Assembly: GCA_963932465.1 (NCBI GenBank)
Contig: CAWVRF010001077.1
Span: forward strand, 868,001-932,000
Source: Maratus speciosus
Lineage: Eukaryota > Arthropoda > Arachnida > Araneae > Salticidae
Length of the DNA: 64,000 bases
Direction: 5' to 3'
Shown piece after piece: positions 9,858 to 21,027 of the stretch (the first letter of the stretch is position 1; the number at the start of each line of letters is the position of its first letter). Under the pieces are notes generated by a model. It ran no database searches. It saw only the letters and a list, made by a program, of their open reading frames with translations, and was not told the origin of the DNA. Position numbers and translations under genes: made by a program.

Positions 9858-10984
9858 GAACAAAAAATTGTCTTTTATTAGCCAAACAAGACAACATTTC
9901 TGAAATAAATGAGTAAATGAGCGCAATCGGGCCAAGCTCTTGTTATATAACATCATTATTTCATTACTGTTACTCACGCTTTAAAATAAAATCACACTTT
10001 ATAATGAAGAAACTATTTATTCTTATTACTCTTCGTTAAAAGTGGTGAGAATGATTGAATAGAAATCATTATAATAACTGTAGTTACATTTCGTAATGAA
10101 GAATATTATATTGTTGTTTTCCAAGCAGAAATATTGTTCTCTACTGTCTCTGTTATAAAACGGTAGTTTTCGATACTGAATCAGTATCGACAGTGCTGAA
10201 AAAGATTTCCTATATGCTTATTGAAATCTGAAATACAGCATTTGCTCATTGTCTGCTGACTTTATTTCAAAAATTCTTCGGATGTTAAAATTAAGTAGCT
10301 CCGCCCCCAAAAACCACCTTTAAATGAATTTTATGTATTTTTACACATATTTTTGTAAATATTTATATGTTATACTCAAACGCATCCTTTCGGCATTTAT
10401 GTATAATATAGAAGCACATATGAGGAATTATTTACAACAAAATGGTAATTTTCGTATGACCACAACATATGATTTTTATTTTTGTAAATTTTTTATCGCT
10501 ATTTCACACAATTTTTGTAAACAGAAAAATATACAAAAATTCCCTGTTATGCACTTCCGTATCTATATAACCTCAGTTAATGCCATGAAATTCGATGCAG
10601 TAGTTTTTGAGAAAACGAGTTTTTAAAAAAATCGAAAAAAAAACATTTTTATCTCCTAAAATATCAATTTTTATAACGTTATAAGAAAGGAAACATATTG
10701 TGAGATATTGTGTCCGGCATCTGGGAGAAAAATCAGAAAATTTGATTGAAAGGCATGTTTCCAATGTTTAACAGGCTATGCCCTTTCATGGCAATTGGAC
10801 TTTATTAACAAGAGTTATAGCACTGACAGACGGCAGACAGTTGGTAGATAGACGACAGACAGGCAAACGGAAATCATAAACACTTTTCATCTATGTTGGA
10901 AAGTATTTTAAAAAAATCGAGGTCAAAAATTTGTTTTCTAAGGAATAAAATTAATTTCATTTCAAACTTTCAGGCTATTTCAAA
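9858..10984. other. Non-coding stretch with decayed repeat sequence
   Basis: A 100-codon ORF at 10,324-10,626 has no recognisable domain. Its 3' part (AAATTCGATGCAGTAGTTTT) resembles common LINE-tail phrases, so it is more likely repeat than gene. A CAGACGG/GACAGAC-rich patch at 10,826-10,864 belongs to the repeat family described next. Confidence 0.4.
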
Positions 10985-12255
10985 AGACCAGTTGCTTTTT
11001 AGGTGTGTTCGCGATTATATAAATGCGTAGCACCTATAGTCGTCGTTCGGTCCGTCTGTCTGTCAGTCCGCATATAATAGAACAAAATCTACCGAACCGA
11101 ATGGTCTGACATCTTAAATATATAATTGGTGCAAAATTTTGTCAAGTCATTTCAAATTTAATGAAAATCGGATGTATAGTTTAATGACAGGGACAGTCAA
11201 AAGTTTTCCGTTACATTACGGCCAACGGGGAAAAAATATTTCAAGTGCATTTTAATGATGTTACAGCCTTTCGAACAGAATGAAATTAATATGCACTTAT
11301 GAAGTGCATTAAAATATACATTCAGTACAATATGCGGTGCAAAAATTATTTATAAAAATAGTTATAGCACGAACATTTGTCATGTTTGACGTGCAATTTC
11401 CAACTTGTTTTAATTTAAACTTCAGAAAACCATCTTTTTTACACTTTCCAACAAAGTTGAAAAGTGTTTATGCATTTCGTTTGTCTGTCCGTCTGTCCGC
11501 GCACTAATTCTCGTAAATATACTCGGATTGTCATGCAATTGATAAACGATATTAAGAGTCATCAAGGCATGTTTGGTATTGTATAGGAAGTATGTGGCAT
11601 TAGTAGTTCAATTACAGGGGCACTACTCAAAAGAATTCCATCACATTATGGCATACGGGGAAAATCGTTTACAAAGTATTTTAATGAGATTACTTTATTT
11701 TAAATGTATTAAAACTGATATGAATCACTGAATTTCACTACAAGTATTACCATATAGTAAGGTATTCATAGCATTTGTCGTTCATTTACAGGGACACACA
11801 AAAGAAATCGGTTACAGTACTGTCTTTGAGTAATAAATGCTAGAAGTGCGTATTAAAATACGTTATGCTCCTTTAAATGTAACTACTTTTTTGCATGTTA
11901 CTCGTTGTATATAAATACTATACCTACTATACAGGGATGCACAAAAGAATTCACGTACCATTCTCCTTATTAGCGGAAATTGCTAAAGGGAAATTTACAA
12001 CTGATGTGTATGTATTTCTTAACTGAATTAAATTTTGGCATGCATGTGTAGTTAATAGATACAAGTCTATATATCATGTACAGGGCTGCTCAAAGAATTC
12101 AGATAATTTCCCGATCGTAGATGGGAACAGCTGAAATTGGATTTTCAAATGTGTTATGCCTTTCCATATGGCTGAAATAGACATAATATTTTAACTTATT
12201 AAACCGAGCAGTTTTGTTACGTTATCCTAAATGTGTTGGAATATGTTTTATTATC
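10985..12255. repeat. Degenerate dispersed repeat with internal periodic motif
   Basis: The motif ACAGGG followed by a CAAAAGAATTC-like phrase recurs near 11,192, 11,615, 11,795, 11,932 and 12,080. The segment 11,829-12,250 is a diverged copy of 58,924-59,345. The segment 10,985-11,175, with TCCGTCTGTCTGTCAGTCC and GTCAAGTCATTTCAAATTT, has an inverted match at about 30,010-30,195. No coding potential is seen. The BEL element starts immediately after it. Confidence 0.7.
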
Positions 12256-12700
12256 TGTTGCGTTTTATTGCTGCTCCCATGGTCTTAACTTAATCGTTTT
12301 TATTTTGCGCCTCGCGCAGGCGATATTTTTCTTGTTGACAAACAAAATGTTTTTAGAACTTTATGAACTGAACTGTAGCTACGAAATTATATGATGTAAG
12401 ATTTATTGAAACGAAAGTATGTTCGCAAAAAGTTATGTGTTTTTGTATTTGTGATGTTAAAATATATTGTTATTATGTCTAAAATTTGTCTCTGCCATTA
12501 CTTCTTACACAGAATGAACTTTTATTCCAAAGAAATTTAAATTAGTCTTTTATCTCCCGATAAGATGAACTTAGGTAAGCCAATCCATTTGCATGATTAA
12601 TTAGTTATATTTTTAACTGTGAAATGAATATTGATAACTTAATATCAGTATAATAATATTGAACATAAAATTTTATAAACAGGGACTAGAATCAATATTA
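12256..12700 (+). repeat. 5' LTR of BEL/Pao element
   Basis: It begins TGTTGCGTTTTATTGCTGCT and ends near ATCAATA(TTA), and matches 17,338-17,783 along its whole length with about 17 substitutions or indels. Confidence 0.9.
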
Positions 12701-12703
12701 TTT

Positions 12704-12721
12704 GGCATCCAACTGCTGGGA
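12704..12721 (+). promoter_or_regulatory. Putative primer-binding site
   Basis: TGGCATCCAACTGCTGGG starts with the TGG expected for annealing to a tRNA CCA end and lies just inside the 5' LTR. I cannot name the tRNA. Confidence 0.5.
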
Positions 12722-12753
12722 TATGATATTATTTAAGAAAGTAAAATAAGATA

Positions 12754-13272
12754 ATGGAACAAATTAAAAAAATACTTACTCCATTAAGAAGCGCTTTTAC
12801 ACGGATTGCTAATTTACTTGAGAACAAACTAAATGATGAAGATAAAGATACCGAAGAAATTGAGATTTTATATGTTCAATTAGATGAAAAATGGGCAGAT
12901 CTAAAACCAAAAGAAAGAGAAATTTTAGATCTTCTTTTAAACGATCAATCATGCTCTCAAGAAAATTATGATAAAGAATACGAAAGTTTTAGCGTGTATG
13001 AGGAGAAATTTATTAAGTTAAAAACTAAAGTTCAAAAAATTTTAAAGGTTTCCGAGACACAAAATATTACGAAACGGAAATTTAAACTTCCTAAGATAGA
13101 ATTTAAATTATTCGGGGGAGATATTAAAGATTGGTTGGCTTTTTGGGCTCAGTTTGAAAAAATACATAACGATTCTGAAATCGCGAGAGAAGATAAATAT
13201 CAATATTTGTTGCAAGCAACATTAAAGGGTTCAAGGGCTAGAGAAATTGTCGAATCGTACACCCACTACTAG
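12754..13272 (+). pseudogene. BEL/Pao gag, N-terminal part
   Basis: The 172-codon ORF starts at the first ATG after the putative primer-binding site. It begins with a charged helical region (about residues 1-105, coiled-coil-like, rich in Lys/Glu) and then enters a DUF1759-type gag domain: LPKIEFKLFGGDIKDWLAFW and a YLLQATLKGSRA segment, the family's usual LP-x-F-x-G and L-x-G-x-A motifs. The ORF closes prematurely at TAG 13,270-13,272. Homology continues at once in the next frame, so a one-base indel near 13,260 broke the gene. In an intact element this protein would form the particle and package the RNA. Confidence 0.85.
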
Positions 13273-14041
13273 TGATAGTTATCAAAATGTCATTGAATGT
13301 TTAAAGGCTCGTTTTGGTCGTACTGATATGTTAATAGAAGTTTATATAAGAGAAGTACTTTCTTTAATGATGAATAATACAACTGGAAAAGGTCCAAGAA
13401 TTCCTCTTTTTAAATTGTACGACAAAATTGAACCATATTTAAGATCATTAAAAATGTTAGGTGTTTCAAGTGAACATTATTCTGCAATTCTTTATCCATT
13501 GATTGAATCGTGCTTGCCTGTTGAAATATTGAGAATTTGGGAAAGAAATTTAAATTCAAAAGATGAAAGTAATAATAAGTTAGATTGCTTGATGAAATTT
13601 TTACGGCACGAAATCGAAAACGAAGAAAAAGTCCGTTTGGCGAGAAGTGGGTTTAATCTAGAAAATGTAAACAAAAATATTTATCCTGCGTCCACTAGGC
13701 GAGAAAGAGACATTCCAACGGCTATGGAATTATATAATTCATCGAAAATGAAAAGAAAAACGTGTGTTTTTTGTAATAAGTCACATTTAAGTACCGAATG
13801 TAGACATGCTAATGGCTTATCTCATGAAGAGAAAAAACAAATATTAATGAAAAAGGGGGCTTGTTTTAAATGTTTAGAGATAAGAAAACACATATCTCGG
13901 TTTTGTAAAACGAAAATACTACCCTGTGATTGCGGTAGATTACATTTCAAAATAATGTGTCCAGCAAAAAATAATAATGAAGACCCGATTATGGAAAACT
14001 CAGCTATCGAAATTAAAAAAAGACATTGTTTTATCCAATAA
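13273..14041 (+). pseudogene. BEL/Pao gag, C-terminal part with zinc knuckles
   Basis: This open frame (open from about 13,247) continues the gag domain with CLKARFGR and a long helical region. It then carries cysteine/histidine clusters: CVFCNKSHLSTEC, and a GACFKCLEIRKHISRFC-type knuckle followed by CDCGRLHF. These are the nucleic-acid-binding knuckles that in BEL/Pao precede the protease. The frame ends at 14,039-14,041, after a run of seven A; homology to the protease continues in the next frame from about 14,014. A one-base change in the A run is the likely cause. Confidence 0.85.
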
Positions 14042-14723
14042 AACAAGTACTCGCCACGTACTTTTACAAACGCTTATTGTACCTCTTCGATGTGATAATA
14101 AGATGAAATATATAAGAATATTAATTGACTCAGGCAGCAGTAAATCATATTTATCAGCTTTTGCACTGGCCGAGATGGGATATGAATGTATAGGGAAAGA
14201 TAAATTGACACATAGTTTATTCGGTGGCACAGAGACTGTATCCTCGCATAAGAAGTATTTGATCAGTCTGAGCGACTTCTTTGATAATTATCGCTTTCGT
14301 TTCGAAGTGTTAGATGAAGAAAAAATTTGTTCGGATATTCCTAAAATTCCTCGTAGCTCATTTATAAGTGAAATTAAGAAACAAAAAATCTCTCTCTCTG
14401 ATTTGAATAACCAGGTTGATTTTCTATATCAATTTTCACCTAACGAAATTCATGGGCTTATAGGGGCTGATGTAGCAGGAAAGTTGTACACCGGAAAAAT
14501 AAAACAACTGGTTTCTGGTTTAGTATTAATGGAAACACGTCTTTGTTGGACTATGATGGGAAAAACTGGCATGTTTAACGTATCCGATAGCACGAACAGC
14601 GTTATGTCACTACATGTAAATGATGCAAAAATTTCAGGTTTATGGCGGCTAGACACACTTGGAATTCTCGATCCTGGTGAAAGGGGAAACAAAAAACAGA
14701 AGCAGAAAACTTTACGTTATTAG
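14014..14723 (+). pseudogene. BEL/Pao aspartic protease region
   Basis: The open frame (13,977-14,723) carries the aspartic protease signature ILIDSGSSKSYLS, with DSG in place of the commoner DTG. Further on are LIGADVAGKLYTG and the LMETRLCWTMMGK segment that links protease to reverse transcriptase in BEL/Pao polyproteins. Then comes WRLDTLGILDPG, the start of the RT region. The frame stops at 14,721-14,723. Everything between this point and the RNase H region (the finger/palm motifs including Y-x-D-D) is absent. A deletion of roughly 1.2 kb is inferred from the usual family spacing. Confidence 0.85.
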
Positions 14724-16288
14724 AAGTCAAGAATGTTACAGTTTTGGCACTAATGTGGAATTTGAAATCTGATACTTTGAAAATAGATTTACGAAAAATT
14801 TTTGAAGACTGTACTATTGTAACTAAAAGAACAATTCTGAGTGCTGTTCATAGAATTTACGATCCCATCGGATTCACGTGTCCTGTCACCTTGGGGCCAA
14901 ACATTCCCCTTCAAGAATGTTAGAAATTGCTAGTTTCATGGGATGCTGAATTGCCTGAATCTATTGCGAAGAAATTTAAAAAATGGCGAAAGGATGTCTC
15001 TAAATTAAAGGAAATAGAAATCCCTCGTTGCATTATTTCCAATTATGAAGCACCAGAAAATCTGCCTTTGCACATATTCTGCGATGCAAGCAAGAATGCC
15101 TATTCTACATGTATATTTTTAAGATGTGCGACTGAAAATGCAATATCTTGTTAGCTTGTACAGGCTAGGTGCAGAGTTGCTCCAATGAAAACCATTTCTA
15201 TTCCTCGATTGGAACTACTTTCCTGTAATATAGGAGCTGGACTAGCACAGAGTATGATACACGATCTTCAGTTGAAGCACATTCCGAAATTTTTCTGGTC
15301 TGATTCAGCAAATGCTCTATATTGGATCAAGGGAACTGAAAATTGGGCTCCTTTTGTTTTCAATAGAGTTAAAGAAATCCGATCATTGACAGAACCTGAA
15401 AATTGGTATCACATCCCTGGATCATTAAATGCAGCAGACCTCCCTTCTCGTAGTTGTAAAGTAGAAACTTTAGCGAAATCTAAATGGTGGGAGGGTCCGG
15501 AATGGTTGCGAAGACCTGAAGAAGAATGGCCGAAATCCAACGTTGTTCCTGATTTCAACATAGTATATTCCGAAAAGAGAAAAACTGTTATTAGCACAAC
15601 GAATCATGAAGAATCAACTGAAAAAATTTATAACAGATTTTCGTCATACGACAAACTGATCAGAATTATTGCTTGGATTTCTAGATTTTTTACTAACTGT
15701 AAAGTGGAACGTGCCAACCGGATTGCTGGACTCTTAACTCTAGAAGAAATAAATAGAGCTGAAATAGCTTTGTTAAAAATAGTACAAAAAGAATCATTTT
15801 TAGGACATGAAGATAAACGCTTAAAATCACTTCAGTGTTATGTAGACTCGAATGGACTACTTAAAGGGAAGACTCGTATTCTGATGAGAGAAGATAAAAG
15901 AAATTTCCGATTTCCGATACTGTTACCCAGTAGACATCCAGTTGTGGAAATACTTATTCAGACAAGACATCATAGTTTAAATCATGCTGGTACCCAGATA
16001 TTGATGAGTAATTTAAGAGAAGACTTTTGGATTTTGAAATGCAGGAAGACTGTTAGAAAGGTAGTTAAAAACTGTGTACGTTGTAAAAGATTTAATTCAA
16101 GACCTAAACCGATTATAGCAGCACCACTTCCAGAAGATCGTATAAAAGAAGCTGCAGTATTCGAAGTTGTAGGAACTGACTACGCCGGTCCTTTACTTCT
16201 TCGAGGAGGTCAGAAAGCTTGGATAGTTATTTTCACATGCGCTGTCTACAGAACCATACATTTAGAGATAGCCACAGAAGATTTATAG
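14724..16288 (+). pseudogene. BEL/Pao RNase H and integrase N-terminal half
   Basis: One frame covers this segment but contains in-frame stops at about 14,922-14,924 and 15,152-15,154. The first part is the post-RT 'Pao retrotransposon peptidase' (PF05380-like) region with RIYDPIGFTCPV and LHIFCDASKNAYS, the RNase H-like fold, then ISIPRLELLSC. The integrase zinc-binding part follows (histidines in RHHSLNHAG, then NCVRCKRF). The catalytic core starts with GTDYAGPLLLRGGQ, whose Asp is the first of the DDE triad. The frame ends at 16,286-16,288 and a small deletion (about 15-20 codons by family spacing) removes the next stretch. Confidence 0.85.
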
Positions 16289-16920
16289 CATGAAGAGGTA
16301 GACCTGCAATAGTATATAGTGACAATGGGAAAAATTTTACGGGTGATGAAAATTTGCTTAAGAAAATCGATTGGGATGCCGTTTCTCAGTATAGCGAAGC
16401 TAAGAAGATCACGTGGAAATTTAATCCTCCATTTGCACCGTGGTGGGGTGGATGGTGGGAACGTTTGATAGGCATAATCAAAGGGATCCTTCGAAAAGTT
16501 TTAGGACGAAGTTCTTTGAACTTAGAAGAAATGCAAACTGTTATTTGCGATACTGAAAGTATTGTTAATCAACGGCCTTTGACCTATGTTTCAGAGGAAA
16601 TTGATGATTTAATACCACTTACTCCTTCTATGTTTTTACAAGACATTAGAGAATCAGGTGTTCCTGATCTTGACATTTTGGATTCATCGTCTATTAATAA
16701 GAGACATGCCTATAGACAGCGATTAAAACAAGATTTGAGAAAAAGATTCCGCACTGAATATTTGGGATGTTTAAGACAATCCTCGAAATTTGACAAAAAT
16801 CAGAGACCTGTTCAGATTGGTGATGCTGTTCTAGTATCTAGTGAGAATGTTAAGAAAGTTGAATGGCCACTTGCCAAAGTTATTGAACTTTATCCTTCTA
16901 AAGATGGAAATGTACGATAA
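16289..16920 (+). pseudogene. BEL/Pao integrase, C-terminal half
   Basis: In the new frame from about 16,291 the second catalytic Asp appears in VYSDNGKNF and the Glu in WWGGWWERLIG. NQRPLTYVSEE and the DUF5641-type tail (GDAVLVSS, WPLAKVIELYPS) follow. The frame ends at an in-frame TAA (16,918-16,920), after which homology resumes at once. All three integrase catalytic residues are thus still recognisable although split over two frames. Confidence 0.85.
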
Positions 16921-17313
16921 GTAAAGGTAAAAATGAAAGGTGGAGAATTTTTACGTCCTGTTCTCAGATTGATACCTCAAGAAGTAACTCATGAAAGAAG
17001 TACTGAACTGCAATCTATAGCTCAAAACTCAATATCTTCCGAACAGACTGTTCAAACGAATGGTAAAGAGTGTCCTTTAGATCCTACTTCTGCTAAACCG
17101 ATGATAAAGCTGACTGGTAAATACTGTTCTTCAGACCCTGCGACGAGTAAGTCGATGATCCAACATTCTGTTAAAGACTGCTTTTTAGATACTGAATCTA
17201 CTGAAACTATTTTCCAAAAAGGTGTTGGTGACTCTCCTGTGGTGACTGTACCTGAAAAACGATCCAGATATGGTCGTGTATACAAACCCAAAGTAAAGTT
17301 TGTGTTTCATTGA
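16921..17313 (+). pseudogene. BEL/Pao pol C-terminal tail with 18-residue repeats
   Basis: Same frame as the preceding segment. GGEFLRPVLRLIPQE is the normal end of the DUF5641-type domain. The tail then contains three consecutive 18-residue units of the pattern (G/V)K-x-C-x-x-D-x-x-x-(T/S)-x-x-(M/F)-I-like: TGKYCSSDPATSKSMI and SVKDCFLDTESTETIF are two of them. A basic end, RSRYGRVYKP, closes the protein just before the polypurine tract and 3' LTR. A repeat-bearing extension is not a feature I know from most BEL/Pao proteins. Confidence 0.75.
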
Positions 17314-17323
17314 ATTCAAATCT

Positions 17324-17337
17324 CAAAGGTGGGAGTG
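17324..17337 (+). promoter_or_regulatory. Putative polypurine tract
   Basis: CAAAGGTGGGAGTG lies directly before the 3' LTR, where plus-strand priming is expected. Confidence 0.5.
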
Positions 17338-17783
17338 TGTTGCGTTTTATTGCTGCTCCCATGGTCTTAACTTAATCGTTTTTATTTTGGGCCTCGCGCA
17401 GATGGTATTTTTTTTGTTCACAAACAAAATGTTTTTAGAACTTTATGAACTGAACTGTAGCTACGAAATTATATGATGTAAGATTTATTGAAACGAAAGT
17501 ATGTTCGCGAAAAGTTATGTGTTTTTGTGTTTGTGATGTTAAAATATATTGTTATTATGTCTACAATTTGTCTCTGCCATTACTCCCTACACAGAATGAA
17601 CTTTTATTCCAAAGAAATTTAAATTAGTCTTTTATCTCCCGATAAGATGAACTTAGGTAAGCCTAATCCATTTGCATAATTAAATAGTTATATTTTTATC
17701 TGTGAAATGAATATTGATATCTTAATATCAGTATAATAATATTGAACATAAAATTTTATAAACAGGGACAAGAATCAATATTA
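17338..17783 (+). repeat. 3' LTR of BEL/Pao element
   Basis: It begins TGTTGCGTTTTATTGCTGCT and ends near ATCAATA(TTA); it is paired with 12,256-12,700. Confidence 0.9.
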
Positions 17784-20730
17784 GCTATGCTCGACGCATG
17801 AATTTTTTTTCTTGTTTTTTTATATTTTCGGCATATGAAAATAAGGATTCTTTCTTATAACCAAAAAATATCATTAATAACTGAATCTTTGTTTTAGTTA
17901 ACACTTATTTAAAACCTTTCATTATTTTAACCTTATTACAGTATATAAACATAATTTATCTTTTATTTTAAACTCTCATTATTATATTTTCAATATTAAA
18001 TTTTTTTTTCACAAGATAATGTAAAAAATATGCAGCTAACTGTAGCCATTCAATGATTTTTAAAGAAAACGATGAATCGTTTTTAAAACTTAATCCTAAA
18101 TTATCTCTAATCTGACCAAAACTGTTGAAAATCTGCGCAAGCTGCCCAATCAATCAAAAGTTTTTATCATGCTTAATTTCAAAGAAAAAATACTGGAGCG
18201 TTAATTATCTTCAGTAATAAAAGCCCTAACATCCCCTCCCCCCTCCATCTCTTCCACCACATATTTATATTCCATACATTATTTACGAAATTTAAAACAA
18301 TTTCTTTTTTAGCAAAATTTTTTTTATACATATCGCCACTAATCTAAAAAAGGAACGAAGTAAAAAGATTAAAATGAGGGAACGGGAAATTTTCAGAAAA
18401 TCCTATTCACCAAGGATTTCTTTATTTCAACTAACAATACACAACACACAAGGCTTTGGTGAACAATATTTATAAATATTGGTGGGTTCCGACTAATATT
18501 GAAATATTCACTAAAACTAAAGAATTACTGCAGTTGCTTTCCTGTGTGCTTCAGTGCAAATTAAGCACTACATGGAGCTAATAAGTTGATCAGTAAGAAT
18601 ATTTTACAAACACAAACAAAAAGCTGTGAGTAAACACAATGCGATCACGAATAATAACGGTGGATACGGTTGCTCTTCATTCTGGCATTCCTCGCCACCG
18701 TTTGAAAACCATTCATTCTACATTTACAAGCGCTAGATAGAAGTATGTTCCTATGTGTGCGAAGATACGTCACCTACGTAACCGTTTTGGTAGGAAAGAA
18801 AGCAAAGGACTGGATATGAGAGGAACAGGAAAAGATAATTTACACTTGGGTATTTCGGAAGCGCTGTTTCCAGCAGGGGAGCTGCATTTATGAGCTCCCG
18901 TGAATTCCGAACTATATTTAAATATTTAGCAAAACAAAAAAAATACTGGAGCTGAGCTCCGGCCGAACTAAGTACTAGAATTTATTTATAAAAAAAGGGT
19001 TAATAACCGTAACTTATCTCTCTGTTGACCAATGAAAATGCTTCATAATGTGGTCAAGTAACCATTGTCTATAAAAACAGTGCAATGACTGGATAGTTTT
19101 CTGCAGATTTTAAACAACAAATGGGAAAGTGGATATTTCAATCCATTGTTATAATATGCGTGGTAGATTATCGATCTTAATCGATTAAAATACGCAACAT
19201 ATATATATATATATTAAACTTTCTGTACAATAATACCATTGAAAGATAATGAAAATGACCAATAATATGAAAACACAAGCACCATATTAACCAGATGTTA
19301 TGTTAAAAGTATAGTCCCATGAGGATTAAAATAGAAGAAAAAAGAAAAATATGGATTCAGATAAAAATAAATAAGTGATTATATTTTGAATTACTTTGTC
19401 AAGGGTACAGAGTTCACATATATAAGCAAGGCAGTCGCTTTCTGTAGAGCATACAGCTAAAAGCTGAATAATTTATTCTATACTAGCAGGCTATGCCCAC
19501 TGCGCTGGTCAATATTTCCAAATGAACCTTGGATTAAACTAAATGGTGAATTTGAACTTGTATTTTAAACAATATGGATCTTCAGCTTGACCTTGCACAT
19601 TACTGAAAACGATGCGAACGCCATTGCGATATAATGTTATCTTAAGCGTTGGACAAAATTTAGCAATTAAGAAGTAATTGTTTTAGTTGATTATAAACAG
19701 CGCGCTTATGGTCGGGTAATGAGACCGTTATGACAACAGGAATTAATACCTCTGTAACTAATCAACATATAATGAAATCGTATATACTAACACCATTCCT
19801 AAAAGTCATGCAACAGGGCCACTTGTAACAAAATATGTTCTGAAGATTTTTTTAAAAAGGCTAAACTTTCATAATCAGGTTCACTTAATTTTTGAACTTT
19901 TACTGTTGCTCTATAACTAAGTACCCTTGAACAATATGTATACACAAAAACCTTTCCAAAATTATTACCTAACTAATTGTGGTATATCCTAAGAAAGTAT
20001 TATAAGCAATCGTAATGAAATACAAATTTCCGTTGTAAATATATAGTAGATGATGATGGTGCGATTTTGTGTAATAGAATTCATAGTAAAGTTTTCGCTT
20101 CAAACAAAAACGATGCTTTCAACATTAAAGCTAATAGACCAATATGTGAAGTATCCGATTACGGAAGGTTAACTTGAATTCTCATGAGCAACTACTCAAA
20201 GAAAAGTGAATATGTGGCTTTTGTGATACTTTTATGTCGGCCGGGCGCAGGTAATAAATCAATAAAGATTGTTTTCATAGCATATTCTTATTTTATTATT
20301 TTCATTTAAAACACAAACCTTTCACTCATTTAATTTAAAATGCATGCCTTATACTAATTTCATTTAAAAAACTGAAAAGATAAACAGTAACAGGAAATAA
20401 TGCCATAATTAAAAGCAAAAAAATATTTTTAATTTACATACGCAAAATGTAACTACTGCTACTGGGAATTTTAAAAATGCTGTCAGCGAGATGTGCGCAC
20501 GGTTGTTATAAATGTACCCATTTTTCTTCTTATCGAGGAGCAATTTATAAATCGCACAATATTATTCCAATTCCAATTTCTTTCATTGAGAAACCTATGA
20601 CCGGAAAAAATGGAAAAAGACTCTTGTAGATTCTTCGGATGACGGCATCTGACGCCATAAACCGAGTTGATATACATGAAAATAATTTTTAAGCCGTTAC
20701 AAACATTGCTTTCATACTTAAATATTTTCA
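17784..20730. other. AT-rich non-coding stretch with repeat fragments
   Basis: No gene is seen. A hairpin-like pair AACGGTGG/CCACCGTTT flanks 18,656-18,703 in a slightly GC-richer patch. Near 19,019-19,110 there is a relative of the 9187 foldback family. A (TA)n run is at 19,200-19,214. The phrases CTATACTAGCAGGCTATGCC (19,479-19,498) and GGCCGGGCGCAGG (20,238-20,250) resemble ends of dispersed arthropod repeats. Confidence 0.45.
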
Positions 20731-21027
20731 TTGGTACTACTTGTTATCCCGTCGACCAATTTCGCCAAATTATATAAATCGCCAAACCATTCGCCAAATT
20801 ATATAAATTGACATAATCTTTATTTTAAATAACGAAATAACAAATAAATTAGTATAACATTAATAAAAATACAAATAAAACGTCGAAATTAAAATCACTT
20901 GATGACGTAAAAACGTGTAGTTTGTTTAAATTCAAGTGAATTTGATATTTACGATCAACCATTATTGGCATTTAATCTTATAGTTTGACGATAGATTTTT
21001 GGTCGACGGAATATCTAAGTAGTACCT
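20731..21027. mobile_element. MITE with about 25-bp inverted termini
   Basis: The left end GGTACTACTTGTTATCCCGT matches the right end read inward (GGTACTACTTAGATATTCCG), and both continue into CGACC. It is about 297 bp long and non-coding. A truncated relative is at 1782-1960. Confidence 0.7.

Larger units (their letters stand above)
12256..17783 (+). mobile_element. BEL/Pao LTR retrotransposon, RT-deleted
   Basis: Two LTRs of about 445 bp flank a degraded gag-pol. Domain order is DUF1759-type gag, zinc knuckles, aspartic protease, then (after a deletion) the RNase H region, integrase with HHCC zinc finger, and a C-terminal domain. This gag-pro-RNaseH-integrase order and the protein motifs identify BEL/Pao. 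The LTRs differ at roughly 17 positions by eye, so the copy is not recent. The flanking 5-mers TTATC (12,251-12,255) and TTAGC (17,781-17,785) may be a mutated target duplication. The paralogous repeat at 59,345 shows an uninterrupted version of the site. The element cannot be autonomous. Confidence 0.9.

Noticed and set aside
10324..10626. 100-codon ORF as a gene
   Set aside because: AT-driven composition rich in Phe/Tyr/Lys, no domain, and its 3' end resembles a dispersed repeat tail.
14014..14022. A run of seven A at the gag-protease junction as a programmed frameshift site
   Set aside because: The frame change is +1 (or -2), not the -1 expected for slippery heptamers, and the element has several other breaks. 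A simple one-base insertion is more likely.
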